DNA of 33,712 nt from Kumtagia ephedrae (GTDB taxonomy: Bacteria; Pseudomonadota; Alphaproteobacteria; Rhizobiales; Rhizobiaceae), in NCBI RefSeq assembly GCF_003012745.1, contig NZ_PXYK01000042.1, positions 1 to 33,712 of the forward strand. Reading direction: 5' to 3'. Positions 23,453-32,560 of the stretch are shown here, piece by piece. Within the stretch, counting starts at the first letter, position 1. Each line of letters starts with the position of its first letter. A program made the position numbers and the translations under genes. Below the pieces are notes generated by a model, which was not told the DNA's origin, did not search any database, and saw nothing but the letters and a program-made list of their open reading frames with translations.

Positions 23453-25822
23453 ATGCCGATCAACAATGTCCAGGAAACCCTGGTCACCCGCAATTTCATG
23501 GGCCTCTACGGCGTGTTTCCCGACGACGGCGCCGAAGGCCTGATGACGCTCGGCGTGATCCGCTCCTTTGCCGGCGACTTCCAACCGTTCGGTACGCCTG
23601 CACTGTCGGGCGACGCGCTTTATTCGACACAGCAGTACAGCGCCCTCCACTCCCTCCTCGGAGGCACCTATGGAGGCAGCGGGATGGCTTTCGCCTTGCC
23701 CGATCTCGGCATGCACGTGGCGGTCGGCGCGGGAAGCGGGCCCGGTCTGACAAATTGGGTCAACGGGAATCAGTCTGGCGGGGAGAACACTTGGCTGTCC
23801 CGCTGGCACCTTCCCGACTCGTCCGGCGGCTTCGGCCTGCAGGTCGACAATCACCAGCCATTCCTTGCCGTGACCTACCTTATCCGTGTCGACGGCACGC
23901 ACAACATGCTCGGCGAGGTGGTCCGCTATGCGGGCGACAATGTTCCGGGCGGCTATGTCAAGGCCGACGGGCAGGTGCTGCCGATCGCCGGCAACGAGGC
24001 GCTGTTCGCGGTGCTCGGCAACCACTACGGCGGCGACGGCACGACCAATTTCGCCCTGCCGGATCTGCGCGGCCGCAGCGTCGTCGGCGCCTCGGATACG
24101 CTGACGGCAGGAACCCGGGTCGGCTCCGAATACCAACGGCTTTCGACTGACAACATGCCCGTGGAGATGGGCGGTACTGGCCAGCCTCTCGACAATCGCG
24201 CGCCAGGACTCGTGCTCAACTACATCATCAACGTCTCCAACGACTATTTTCCGGGCCGGGACGACTCCGGCTACGCACCGGAGGACGGCTATTTCATCGG
24301 CGAGATCGTCGCCTTCGCCGGGACGCAGGTGCCGGACGGCTGGATGCTCTGCAACGGCGCTACCCTGTTGATCCAGGCGTTCACGGTGTTGTATGCCGTC
24401 ATAGGTGCCGCTTACGGCGGCAACGGGGTGACCCAGTTTCAATTGCCCGACCTGCGCGGCCGCGTGATGGCCGGGACGGATTCCTCGCATCCCGCCGGCA
24501 CCGTCGTCGGCTCCAACACGACCGAGATCCCGATCTCCGAGATTCCGCAGATCGTCACGATCGGTACGCCCGGCGACGATACCTATTACGGCGGCAACCA
24601 CGCCGACCGCCTCTCCGGGGGTGACGGCAACGACACGCTGACCGGCAATGGCGGCAACGACGTGCTCGACGGCGGCGCCGGCGCCGATACGCTGAAAGGC
24701 GGTCTCGGCGACGACGTCTATCGTGTCGACAATGCCGGCGACGTGATCATCGAGAAGCCGGGCGAGGGCAACGACCGCGTCGAGGCGTCGGTCAGCTACA
24801 AGCTGGCGGCCGGCGTGTCGGTCGAGATCCTTCAAACCACCGATGCGACCGGCACAAACCCGATCAGGCTGACCGGCAACGAATTTTCGCAGACCATCAT
24901 CGGCAATGCCGGCAACAACTGGCTGCACAGCGGCGGCTACGCCAATCCGGACACGCTGCTCGGCGGCGCCGGCGACGACGTCTACTCCGTCTACAACGCC
25001 AACGACGTCGTCGTGGAGAAGCCCGGCGAGGGCTACGACCATATGGCGGCGGGGGTTAGCTACAAGCTCGGTGTCGGCGTCGAGGTCGAGAAGCTGACCA
25101 CCACCGATGCCAACGGCACCAAGGCGATCGACCTGACCGGCAATACCTTCGCCCAGACGATCATCGGCAATAACGGCAAGAACATCCTGCATGACGGCGG
25201 CGTCGACCCGGTGACCAAGCAAAGCGGCGCCGACACGCTGATCGGCCGCGACGGCAACGACACCTATATCCTTTACAACAGCAACACCGTCATTATCGAG
25301 CTGGCGGGGCAGGGGACCGACCGCGTTGCCGCCGGCGTCGATTACACGCTCGCCGAAGGCGTGCATGTCGAGCTGCTCAACACCACGTCGCTTCGCGCCA
25401 CCTATGCGGTCAACTTGACCGGCAACGAGTTCGTGCAGAAGATCCGCGGCAACGAAGGCATCAACCGGCTCGACGGCGGCGGCGGCTCGGACACGCTGAT
25501 CGGCGAGGGCGGCGCCGACACCTTCGTGTTCTCGACGGCGCTCGGGCCGGACAATGTCGATACCCTCGTCGACTTCACTCCGGGCGAGGACAGGATCGAG
25601 CTGGCCGGTACGATCTTCCGAGGGCTGTCGGCGGGCGTTCTCGATGCCTCGGCCTTCCATGTCGGCAACCAGGCGACGAGCGCCGATCATCGCATCCTCT
25701 ACGATCCGACGACCGGTGCGCTGAGCTACGATTCTGACGGCGACGGCTCGAGTGCGGCGATCCATTTCGCCACCGTCACCGTGGGCATATCGCTGAGCAA
25801 CACCGACCTCTTCGTCGTCTGA
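23453..25822 (+). CDS. Tail-collar / RTX calcium-binding fusion protein
   Basis: A 789-residue protein of two parts. Residues ~17-100, ~154-225 and ~283-353 are three phage tail-collar-like (Mdp-type) units, the last two with GEVVRYAGDNVPGGYVKADG / GEIVAFAGTQVPDGWMLCNG openings and YGGDGTTNFALPDLRGR / YGGNGVTQFQLPDLRGR closings. From residue ~371 there are RTX nonapeptides (GGDGNDTL, GGNDVLDGGAGADTL), then three tandem ~90-residue modules starting at 419, 507 and 601 (GDDVY/GNDTY ... TGNEF-QTIIGN). The C-terminus (GADTFVFSTALGPDNVDTLV and LSNTDLFVV) is of the kind exported by type I secretion. There is no N-terminal signal peptide. So it is probably a secreted, calcium-folded protein, perhaps surface-binding. 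No secretion genes are adjacent. GGAAAGGCGGGAAGG precedes the ATG. Confidence 0.88.
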   Translation: MPINNVQETLVTRNFMGLYGVFPDDGAEGLMTLGVIRSFAGDFQPFGTPALSGDALYSTQQYSALHSLLGGTYGGSGMAFALPDLGMHVAVGAGSGPGLTNWVNGNQSGGENTWLSRWHLPDSSGGFGLQVDNHQPFLAVTYLIRVDGTHNMLGEVVRYAGDNVPGGYVKADGQVLPIAGNEALFAVLGNHYGGDGTTNFALPDLRGRSVVGASDTLTAGTRVGSEYQRLSTDNMPVEMGGTGQPLDNRAPGLVLNYIINVSNDYFPGRDDSGYAPEDGYFIGEIVAFAGTQVPDGWMLCNGATLLIQAFTVLYAVIGAAYGGNGVTQFQLPDLRGRVMAGTDSSHPAGTVVGSNTTEIPISEIPQIVTIGTPGDDTYYGGNHADRLSGGDGNDTLTGNGGNDVLDGGAGADTLKGGLGDDVYRVDNAGDVIIEKPGEGNDRVEASVSYKLAAGVSVEILQTTDATGTNPIRLTGNEFSQTIIGNAGNNWLHSGGYANPDTLLGGAGDDVYSVYNANDVVVEKPGEGYDHMAAGVSYKLGVGVEVEKLTTTDANGTKAIDLTGNTFAQTIIGNNGKNILHDGGVDPVTKQSGADTLIGRDGNDTYILYNSNTVIIELAGQGTDRVAAGVDYTLAEGVHVELLNTTSLRATYAVNLTGNEFVQKIRGNEGINRLDGGGGSDTLIGEGGADTFVFSTALGPDNVDTLVDFTPGEDRIELAGTIFRGLSAGVLDASAFHVGNQATSADHRILYDPTTGALSYDSDGDGSSAAIHFATVTVGISLSNTDLFVV

Positions 25823-25864
25823 GAAGGGCTGAAGCGTTCGCGCCGTGCCAGCCGCCGGCCTGCG

Positions 25865-27406
25865 TCAGGCCAGAGTGGCGAGACAGGCGAAGATCGCCGC
25901 CGCGAGGGAGGCCGATACCGGCACCGTCACCACCCAGGCGGCGACGATGGTGCGCACATGGGCTCGCCGCACCAGCCGGCGGCGGGTGATCTCGGTCTGC
26001 GCGGCCCGTTTTCCGGTCTTTGCCTTGCCGGGCGTTTCCTCCGGCTGCGCGCCGGAGAGGTCGGGCAGGCCAGCTGCGCGCTCGGCCGCCCTGCGCTGCA
26101 GATAGCGGCGGCGCTGCACCGAATTGGCCAGATACCATTCGCGAAAGAAGCCGACGCCGAACACGGCGCCGACGGCGATGTGCGTCGAACTGACCGGCAG
26201 GCCGAACCATGACGCGACAATGACGGTGAGAGCCGCCGAGAGCGCGATGCAGAAGGCGCGCATCGGATTGAGTTTTGTGATCTCCTGGCCGACCATGCGC
26301 ACGAGGCGCGGACCGAACAGCAGCAGGCCGAAGGAGATGCCGAGGGCGCCGATCGTCATGACCCAGATCGGCGTCGTCCCGGCCGCTCCGCCGTCGTCGC
26401 CGACCGCCCGGACGATCGCCGCGAGCGGCCCGACGGCATTGGCGACGTCGTTGGCGCCGTGGGCGAAGGAGAGCAGGGCGGCCGAGATGATCAGCGGCAC
26501 CGTGAACAGCCGCTTCAGCGACTGCCGGCGGTTTTCCATGCCTTCCGACAGCCGGCGCACGTAGAAATGCGCAGCCACCCAAGCGAGCACGAAGGCGCCG
26601 AGGCCGATAAGCGCCGTCGTGCCGCCGGAAAGGTTCGCGACGTTTCCGATCAGCGTGAGGTAGATGGCGAAGGCGCCGGCCATCACGGCGATCAGCAGCG
26701 GCACCCAGAGGCGCGCCGCGGTGATCTTGTCCTCTCGATAGATGATCGCCGTCTTGATGAAGGCGAGGAAGGCGGCGGCGATGACGCCGCCAAGAATCGG
26801 TGACGTTATCCAGCTCGCGGTAATGGCGGCGATCGCGCTCCAGTCGACCGAGGCGAAGCCGGCCGCGGCGACGCCCGCTCCCACCACCGCGCCGACGATT
26901 GAATGGGTGGTCGAGACCGGCGCGCCGATCCAGGTCGCCACGTTTATCCAGAGTGCGGCTGACAGCAGCGCCGCCAGCATCAGAAGGGCGAGGGTCGGTC
27001 CGTCGACGCTCGCCGGCGGGACGATGCGGCTGGAGATGGTTTCGACGACCTCGCCGCCGGCGACCAGGGCGCCGGCCACCTCGAACACGGCGGCCATGGC
27101 CAATGCGCCGCCCATGGTGAGCACTTTGGCGCCGACCGCCGGGCCGACATTGTTGGCGACGTCGTTGGCGCCGATGTTGAGCGCCATGTAGGCGGCGAGC
27201 GCCGCCGCCGCGATGATGGCGAGGGTGCGCATCTCGCCGCCGGTGACCATCGACGTGGCGAAGGCCGCCAGCGCCATGAAAAGCAGCGCCAGCCCCGGTG
27301 CGACCAGGCGCCTGGAAACGAAGCTGGTGGCCTCGCCCAGCTCGCCGAGCCTGGCCAAGTCCTTGTCCAGCGTCGTCTTGCGCTCGGCCGCGCGGCTGTC
27401 CGTCAT
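25865..27406 (-). CDS. pit: PiT-family inorganic phosphate transporter
   Basis: A 513-residue inner-membrane symporter of the PiT family (low-affinity phosphate or metal-phosphate uptake). It has the two family signatures GANDVANNVGP (residues 79-89) and GANDVANAVGP (317-327), each in one half of the duplicated fold, and the paired PVSTTHSI and PVSSTHIA motifs. About a dozen hydrophobic segments can be seen. A hydrophilic linker (about residues 435-480, rich in Arg, Ala and Pro) precedes a last membrane helix; such a loop is present in many rhizobial homologues. No DUF47 partner gene lies upstream, unlike the pap-pit pair of Sinorhizobium. It converges on the RTX gene with a 42-base gap. Confidence 0.93.
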   Translation of the reverse strand: MTDSRAAERKTTLDKDLARLGELGEATSFVSRRLVAPGLALLFMALAAFATSMVTGGEMRTLAIIAAAALAAYMALNIGANDVANNVGPAVGAKVLTMGGALAMAAVFEVAGALVAGGEVVETISSRIVPPASVDGPTLALLMLAALLSAALWINVATWIGAPVSTTHSIVGAVVGAGVAAAGFASVDWSAIAAITASWITSPILGGVIAAAFLAFIKTAIIYREDKITAARLWVPLLIAVMAGAFAIYLTLIGNVANLSGGTTALIGLGAFVLAWVAAHFYVRRLSEGMENRRQSLKRLFTVPLIISAALLSFAHGANDVANAVGPLAAIVRAVGDDGGAAGTTPIWVMTIGALGISFGLLLFGPRLVRMVGQEITKLNPMRAFCIALSAALTVIVASWFGLPVSSTHIAVGAVFGVGFFREWYLANSVQRRRYLQRRAAERAAGLPDLSGAQPEETPGKAKTGKRAAQTEITRRRLVRRAHVRTIVAAWVVTVPVSASLAAAIFACLATLA

Positions 27407-27480
27407 CGTGTCGTTCCCCGCCGTCGGCCATCAGCCGCATCGGCGGCGCAGTTCTTCAGTTACAGCAGGAGAATAGGAAT

Positions 27481-27508
27481 GGAGCCATCCATCCTGCTCC
27501 GTTTTTTG
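27481..27508 (+). terminator. Terminator-like hairpin pointing against the neighbouring genes
   Basis: GGAGC (27481-27485) and GCTCC (27496-27500) form a 5-bp stem followed by G and six T on the plus strand. Both flanking genes (pit and NUDIX) are on the minus strand, so it would stop antisense transcripts or act in pit control. Short stem, hence low confidence. Confidence 0.3.
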
Positions 27509-27626
27509 TTTCGCCGCACGATCCATCCGGAAAGCCCGCAACTTTTTTGCGACCAGGCTCCGGGCCGGCAAGTCCGTCGGGCAACGGCTTCGTGATCGCG
27601 AGGTTCCGAAGGCGTGCAGGCCGTCG

Positions 27627-28118
27627 TCAGGCGGCCGTCGCCCTCGGATTCCTGCAGAAGCGGGCGATCAGGTCGGCAAGGTCGGGCTCGCGCACGCTGC
27701 TGGCTGCGGCGTCCGGCGAGAACCATTGGCGCCGTCGCGACTTGCGCTCGGGCCAGCTGTCCTTCACCCGGTCGATCTCCATGGGAAAGACATGCACCTC
27801 GCAGCGCTTCGCCTGTCCGGAGGGCATGGCCTTGGCGTAGTAGTAGCGGCCGAGCTCGGCGGGGGCGACCGCGCCCTCGATCCCGGCCTCCTCGCCGGCC
27901 TCGCGTGCCGCCGCGTCCCAGAGCTTCTCGTTGCCTTCCGGCCAGCCCTTCGGCAGCACCCAGCGCCCGGTGTCGCGGCTGGTGATCAGCATGACCTCGA
28001 CGCCGTCGGGCCCTTTGCGCCATGGCAGCGCGGCGACCTGGACACGGCAAGGCGCGCCGCCGAGGAGCCGCCGTATCCTGTCTGCGAAGTAGCTTCGCGC
28101 GCTATGGCCTATGAACAT
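27627..28118 (-). CDS. NUDIX hydrolase
   Basis: A 163-residue pyrophosphohydrolase from the ATG at 28118. The Nudix box fits the G-x5-E-x7-REUxEExGU rule exactly: GWPEGNEKLWDAAAREAGEE then AGI (about residues 58-80). RWVLPKGWPEG ahead of it and the C-terminal W-F-S-P-D-A-A pattern recall the subgroup related to diphosphoinositol polyphosphate and diadenosine polyphosphate hydrolases, but the substrate cannot be told. A longer form would need a TTG at 28163; the ATG at 28118 is preferred although its GGAG directly touches the start codon. It lies downstream of gpt on the same strand behind an AT-rich gap. Confidence 0.9.
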   Translation of the reverse strand: MFIGHSARSYFADRIRRLLGGAPCRVQVAALPWRKGPDGVEVMLITSRDTGRWVLPKGWPEGNEKLWDAAAREAGEEAGIEGAVAPAELGRYYYAKAMPSGQAKRCEVHVFPMEIDRVKDSWPERKSRRRQWFSPDAAASSVREPDLADLIARFCRNPRATAA

Positions 28119-28249
28119 CTCCAAGAGTGCCGCCTGCCCGGGAATCGTTTGCCGTCTCAACAATAGTAGAGTTAATCATCCGTAATAAAAGTAAAAATTG
28201 CGCAAAGACATGACGCAAATGTGGTATTGGCCTCGTTCCGCGTCAAGGT

Positions 28250-28747
28250 TCAGCCGACGTGATCGTCGGCGATCGGCTTCTGATAGGTAAAGCCCATGTC
28301 CCAGGGAAAGTAGATCCAGGTGTCCTGCGACACCTCTGTGACGAAGGTGTCGACCAGCGGACGCCCTTTGGGCTTGGCATAGACCGTGGCGAAATGCGCC
28401 TTGGGCATCATTGCGCGCACGATCCCGGCGGTCTTGCCGGTATCGGTAAGATCGTCGACGATCAGCACGCCTTCGCCGTCCTTCTCGAGCAGGGAAGGCG
28501 TCACGTCCTTGAGAACGGCGAGTTCACCTTGCGAGGTGTAGTCGTGATAGGAGGCAACCGACACCGTCTCGATGACGCGGATGCCGAGCTCGCGCGAGAT
28601 GATGGCCGCCGGTACCAGTCCGCCACGGGTGATGCAGACGATCGCCCGCCACTGCGTGCCGGCCCCCGCCAGCCGCCATGCGAGCGCCCGGGCATCGCGA
28701 TGGAACTGATCCCACGAGACGGGAAAGGCCTTTTCTGGAAGGGACAT
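28250..28747 (-). CDS. gpt: Xanthine phosphoribosyltransferase
   Basis: Salvage enzyme that joins xanthine or guanine to PRPP to make XMP or GMP. The 165-residue product has the PRPP-binding motif [13 protein letters not shown] (residues 94-106), the [17 protein letters not shown] segment of the family, and the purine-binding end [13 protein letters not shown]; the length matches proteobacterial Gpt proteins. The start ATG at 28747 has GGAAGGG-type bases upstream. A promoter with repeated AATGCA half-sites lies at 28791-28831. The gap to NUDIX (28119-28249) is unusually AT-rich for this genome. Confidence 0.95.
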   Translation of the reverse strand: MSLPEKAFPVSWDQFHRDARALAWRLAGAGTQWRAIVCITRGGLVPAAIISRELGIRVIETVSVASYHDYTSQGELAVLKDVTPSLLEKDGEGVLIVDDLTDTGKTAGIVRAMMPKAHFATVYAKPKGRPLVDTFVTEVSQDTWIYFPWDMGFTYQKPIADDHVG

Positions 28748-28790
28748 GGCAAGCGCACTCCGCCGGACGCGCCGCGCGCGTCGAAGATTG

Positions 28791-28831
28791 GAATGCAGCC
28801 TGCATTAGCGGCGAATGCAGCCGTTTGGCAA
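28791..28831 (-). promoter_or_regulatory. Promoter of gpt with three AATGCA half-sites
   Basis: Minus strand -35 TTGCCA (28826-28831), 18 bases, -10 TAATGC (28802-28807). The region holds GAATGCAGCC twice as direct repeats (28791-28800 and 28813-28822, 22 bases apart, two helical turns) with an inverted TGCATT (28801-28806) between. Half-sites overlap the -10, as expected for an operator. The regulator is unknown. Confidence 0.5.
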
Positions 28832-28850
28832 GCGCCGCCATGTCTGGGCG

Positions 28851-29687
28851 CTACCGCGACATCAGGCAGGCGACCGGCATCGACTGCAGCACGGTGCGGG
28901 TGATACCGCCGAACAGCAGCTGCCGCAGCCAGGAATGGCTGTAGGCGCCGAGCACCAGAAGGTCGGCGCCGGTCGCGGCAGCGCGGTCGCGGATCACCTC
29001 CTCGATGTGGCGGCCGCGCGACTGGTCGGTCGCCACAGTCACCTCGGCGCCGTGGCGCGACAGCGCCGCGGCGAGGGCCGAGGCGCTCGCCGCCAGGTCG
29101 TCGCCCTCGGCTGGCGGGTCCACGACGAAAATCTCGGTCGCCTCCGCCTCCTCGATCAGCGGCAGCGCGTCGAAGGCGGCGCGCGCCGCCTCGCGGCTGC
29201 CGTTCCAGGCGATCAGCACGCGCGAGAAGCTCGTGGTCAACGCCCCGGAATGCGGCACGATGAGCACCGGCCGCCCGGCCTCGTAGAGCACGCTCTCGAT
29301 TCCGGTCGTGTCGTCGGAAGCCCAGTCCGGATTGTGCTGGGCTGCGATCACCAGGTCGGCCGCCCGCGCGATCGCCGCGCAGGCATAGCCGCTGTCGCCG
29401 GAGAAGCTGCGCGCGCCGTGCCAGTCGTGGCTTTGGCCGTCGGCCTTCATGCGGCTGGTGAACAGGCCTTCCACCTGCCTGGTCCGCTCTTCCGCGGCCT
29501 GCGTGGCGGTCTCGATCACGGCGACGTCGGGAAAGCCGACCGCCGCGCTGTAGGCGACCGGAATGGGTTCCGCGTGGATGCCGACGATATGCGCGCCCCA
29601 TGCTTGCGCGAGCGGGACGGCGCAATCGAGCACGCGCTGGGCGTCCTCCTTGCCCTGGAGGATGACGGCGATGGTCTTGTAGATCAT
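28851..29687 (-). CDS. Tandem universal stress protein (UspA family)
   Basis: A 278-residue cytoplasmic protein with two Usp domains. The first (residues 1 to ~140) begins MIYKTIAVILQGKEDAQRVL; the second (~150-278) begins SRVLIAWNGSREAARAAFDAL and ends with LVLGAYSHSWLRQLLFGGIT followed by RTVL, which fits the G-x2-G-x9-G(S/T) ATP-binding pattern with the usual YSHS. So the second domain probably binds ATP while the first lacks a clear motif. AGGAG precedes the start. Tandem Usp proteins act in stress survival, but the specific trigger is unknown here. Confidence 0.93.
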   Translation of the reverse strand: MIYKTIAVILQGKEDAQRVLDCAVPLAQAWGAHIVGIHAEPIPVAYSAAVGFPDVAVIETATQAAEERTRQVEGLFTSRMKADGQSHDWHGARSFSGDSGYACAAIARAADLVIAAQHNPDWASDDTTGIESVLYEAGRPVLIVPHSGALTTSFSRVLIAWNGSREAARAAFDALPLIEEAEATEIFVVDPPAEGDDLAASASALAAALSRHGAEVTVATDQSRGRHIEEVIRDRAAATGADLLVLGAYSHSWLRQLLFGGITRTVLQSMPVACLMSR

Positions 29688-29754
29688 GGCGCGCTCCTTT
29701 GTTCCTTTGCGTCGAAACGCGATGCGGACGGAGCGGGTTCCGATTTGCCCCGCC

Positions 29755-30495
29755 TCACGCAGCGGGCGTCAGGCTCTGCACCATGGCCTCCACCGCGGCG
29801 CGGGCAGCCTCCAGCGCCTCCGCCGAACGGGAGCGTACAACGAGTTCGGTCCAGAAGGAACCGTCGCGATATTTCGGATAGGAGCCGATGATCGTGTTCG
29901 GATGCGCTTTCTGGATCCCGCCGAGCGGGCCGCCGATGACGCCCTCGCCGAACGGGCAGTGGACGGTCGCCGACAGGAGTTTCTGGCCGGTCTTCAGCGT
30001 CGGCAGGACATTGTCGAGCATGGCCTGGAAGATCGCCGGGACGCCGGCCATCACATGCACGTTGCCGATGCGGAAACCCGGCGCGACCGAGATCGGATTG
30101 TCGATATGGACGGCGCCGCGCGGCATGCGCGCCATGCGCCTGCGCGCCTCGGTGAATTCCATCTCTCGCCTGGCATAATGCGCGCCGAGCAGCGCCAGCG
30201 CCGCTGCGTCATGCTCGCAGGGCACGCCGAACGCCTTCGCCACCGAATCCGCCGTGATATCGTCATGCGTCGGCCCGATGCCGCCGGTAGTGAACAGGTA
30301 GGTATAGTGCCCGCGCAGCGCATTCACCGCGTCGGCGATGTCGCCCTCGTCGTCGGCGACGATGCGCACTTCCTTAAGATCGATGCCGATCGCCGTCATG
30401 ATGTCGGCGAGATGGCCGATGTTGCGGTCCTTGGTGCGGCCGGAAAGAATCTCGTCGCCGATGACGAGCATCGCTGCGCTGACGGTGTCGGTCAT
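29755..30495 (-). CDS. Molybdopterin-binding domain protein (CinA N-terminal type)
   Basis: A 246-residue protein with the MoCF-biosynthesis fold: [19 protein letters not shown] at the start, [22 protein letters not shown] in the middle (the molybdopterin-binding loop), and [15 protein letters not shown]. It matches the N-terminal part of CinA (competence/damage-inducible protein A), without the C-terminal nicotinamide-nucleotide amidohydrolase domain. In CinA-type proteins this domain has ADP-ribose or nucleotide pyrophosphatase activity, so a molybdopterin role is not certain. The ATG at 30495 is chosen because family similarity starts there; the in-frame upstream extension is low in similarity. 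Divergent from wrbA. Confidence 0.9.
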   Translation of the reverse strand: MTDTVSAAMLVIGDEILSGRTKDRNIGHLADIMTAIGIDLKEVRIVADDEGDIADAVNALRGHYTYLFTTGGIGPTHDDITADSVAKAFGVPCEHDAAALALLGAHYARREMEFTEARRRMARMPRGAVHIDNPISVAPGFRIGNVHVMAGVPAIFQAMLDNVLPTLKTGQKLLSATVHCPFGEGVIGGPLGGIQKAHPNTIIGSYPKYRDGSFWTELVVRSRSAEALEAARAAVEAMVQSLTPAA

Positions 30496-30670
30496 GGGCG
30501 CCCCGTTGGTTTGGCACCCGGAAATACAGCGGGGAGGGCGCGGCGGCAATGGTTCGCGATCGGTGAACGGTCCGTCGGCGGATGGGGTGCTTTCAATGAA
30601 CGCCGGATGGCTCCATCTTGGCCACGGTGCAACGTCGCAGTCGAAACCGAACGCGTTGAAGGAGAAGATC

Positions 30671-31270
30671 ATGGCCAAGGTGCTGGTGCTTTATTATTCG
30701 AGCTGGGGTCACATGGAGCAGATGGCGAAATCCGCCGCCGAGGGCGCGCGCGAGGCCGGCGCCGCCGTGACGATCAAGCGGGTTCCCGAGCTGGTCCCGG
30801 ACGAGGTCGCCAAGGCCGCCTACTACAAGCTCGATCAGGACGCACCGATCGCCGATCCGCTGGAACTCGCGGACTATGATGCCATCATTCTCGGCGCATC
30901 GACGCGCTACGGCTCGATGGCCGCGCAGCTCAAGAATTTCCTCGACCAGACCGGTCCGCTATGGGCGAAGGGTGCGCTGATCAACAAGGTCGGCTCGGTG
31001 ATGGTCTCGACCGCGACGCAGCACGGCGGCGCCGAACTCGCGCTGATCAATGCCCAGGTTTTCATGCAGCACCAGGGCATGATCATCGTGCCGCTGTCCT
31101 ATGCCTATCAGGGTCAGTCGGGCAACGACGTGGTGCGCGGCGGCGCGCCCTACGGCATGACCACCACCTCCGACACCGATGGTTCGCGCCAGCCTTCCGC
31201 ACAGGAGCTGGAAGGGGCGAAATTCCAGGGCAAGCGCGTCGCCGAAATCGCGGCCAGGCTGCACGGGTGA
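30671..31270 (+). CDS. wrbA: NAD(P)H:quinone oxidoreductase WrbA
   Basis: A flavodoxin-fold FMN enzyme (type IV) that reduces quinones by two electrons to avoid semiquinone radicals. The 199-residue product starts [19 protein letters not shown], with the phosphate-binding loop YYSSWGHME, and has the family features [20 protein letters not shown] and [13 protein letters not shown] and the [16 protein letters not shown] loop. GGAGAA lies just before the ATG at 30671. It runs divergently from the molybdopterin-domain gene across a 175-base gap. Confidence 0.96.
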   Translation: MAKVLVLYYSSWGHMEQMAKSAAEGAREAGAAVTIKRVPELVPDEVAKAAYYKLDQDAPIADPLELADYDAIILGASTRYGSMAAQLKNFLDQTGPLWAKGALINKVGSVMVSTATQHGGAELALINAQVFMQHQGMIIVPLSYAYQGQSGNDVVRGGAPYGMTTTSDTDGSRQPSAQELEGAKFQGKRVAEIAARLHG

Positions 31271-31484
31271 GCGTCGTCGCCGGCGGCTTGCTCGTTTGCC
31301 GAAACCAGTCTTCGGCGCCGGGGCTGGCGGCGAGGCCGAGCGCCGCCTTCGTCCCCCTCGTTGCGGGGGAGACAGCGATTTTCGACATCCTGACCGAGCG
31401 CCGATCCCGCGAGGCGAGGAGAAAAGCGCGGTTAAGTGCTGGAAATCGCAGGAGAGGGGCTTTGCCGAGCGCAAATCCGCAATA

Positions 31485-31517
31485 GTGTCGCCTCGGTGCA
31501 TGCGCGCGAGGCGACAC
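31485..31517 (+). promoter_or_regulatory. Hairpin enclosing the Shine-Dalgarno of the hydrolase gene
   Basis: GTGTCGCCTCG (31485-31495) and CGAGGCGACAC (31507-31517) form a perfect 11-bp stem with an 11-base loop, ending one base before the ATG at 31519. The only ribosome binding site, GAGG (31508-31511), is within the 3' arm, so in the folded mRNA it is paired. The 31271-31484 stretch before it has a GC-rich hairpin CCCC/GGGG near 31354-31371 but no gene. Confidence 0.65.
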
Positions 31518-31518
31518 G

Positions 31519-32484
31519 ATGACCGACCTCCTGGGCTGGCTTGCCGGTGCCTTGTTGCTGACGGCATTCCTGGCCGTCGGCTATTTTGTGCTGGCGACGC
31601 GCCGGCTGGCTGCGGAGGCCGAGCGCCGCATTCCGCCGAGCGGCGGCTTCGTCCAGGTCGGCCGCAACCGCATCCACTATGTCGAGGCGGGGCAGGGGCG
31701 GCCGATCCTGTTCTTGCACGGGCTCGGCGGCCAGCTCCACCATTTTCGCCACACGCTGTTCGACCGGCTGTCCGGCGACTTCCGCGTCGTGGCGCTGGAC
31801 CGTCCGGGCTCTGGCTATTCCGTGCGCGCGTCCGGCGCCGACGGCCGGCTCAGCCAGCAGGCTGAAGCGGTGGCGGGCTTCATCGATGCTCTGGCGCTCG
31901 ATCAGCCGCTGGTCGTCGGCCATTCGCTCGGCGGCGCGGTCGCGCTGGCGCTCGCCCTCGACCATCCCGAAAAGGTCGGCGGGCTGGCGCTGCTGTCACC
32001 GCTCACCCATCAGGCCGACAGCGTGCCGGCCGAATTCGCGGCGCTTTCGATCCGTTCGCCGCTGCGACGCAGGCTGCTCGCCCACACAGTCGCGATTCCG
32101 ATGGCGCTGAAGCGCGCGCCGCAGACGCTCGCCTTCGTGTTCGGGCCGCAGGCGACGCCGAAGGACTACATCGTCGCCGGCGGCGGGCTTCTCGGGCTGC
32201 GGCCGGCGCATTTCGAGGCGACGGTGGCCGATTTCGTCGCGCTGGAGCGCGAACTCGGCCGCTACGAGGCGCGGCTCGGCGAGATCGGGCGGCCGGTCGG
32301 CGTGCTGTTCGGCACCGCCGACAAGGTCATCCGCCACGAGGAGCACGCGCTGCCGCTCGCCGGGCGGATCAAGGACTTCGAGCTGGAGTTGCTCGACGGC
32401 ATAGGCCACATGCCGCAGTTCGTCGCGCCCGACCGCGTCGAAGCCTTCATCCGCCGCATCGCCAAACGGGCTTTCGCCCGATAG
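31519..32484 (+). CDS. Membrane-anchored alpha/beta hydrolase
   Basis: A 321-residue protein. An N-terminal hydrophobic helix (about residues 5-26) likely holds it to the inner membrane, followed by an alpha/beta-hydrolase domain: oxyanion-side HGLGG (67-71), nucleophile elbow GHSLGG with Ser136, acid Asp268 in GTADKV, and base His297 in GIGHMP. The triad is complete, so it should be an active esterase, lipase-like or C-C hydrolase; the substrate is unknown. The cap region (about 160-235) has no distinct motif. Translation may be controlled by the hairpin over its ribosome binding site. It ends 76 bases before the tRNA-Leu fragment. Confidence 0.9.
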   Translation: MTDLLGWLAGALLLTAFLAVGYFVLATRRLAAEAERRIPPSGGFVQVGRNRIHYVEAGQGRPILFLHGLGGQLHHFRHTLFDRLSGDFRVVALDRPGSGYSVRASGADGRLSQQAEAVAGFIDALALDQPLVVGHSLGGAVALALALDHPEKVGGLALLSPLTHQADSVPAEFAALSIRSPLRRRLLAHTVAIPMALKRAPQTLAFVFGPQATPKDYIVAGGGLLGLRPAHFEATVADFVALERELGRYEARLGEIGRPVGVLFGTADKVIRHEEHALPLAGRIKDFELELLDGIGHMPQFVAPDRVEAFIRRIAKRAFAR

Positions 32485-32560
32485 GGCGAGCGCCCATGCC
32501 AAGCTCGACGGTCCGGACAGGGTTGCGTTTGCCGGCGGGTGCTATACCACTGGTGCGCCA

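Noticed and set aside
27407-27480. Pho box upstream of the phosphate transporter
   Set aside because: A CTGTAAC-like heptamer occurs on the minus strand, but I could not find a second repeat at the proper spacing.
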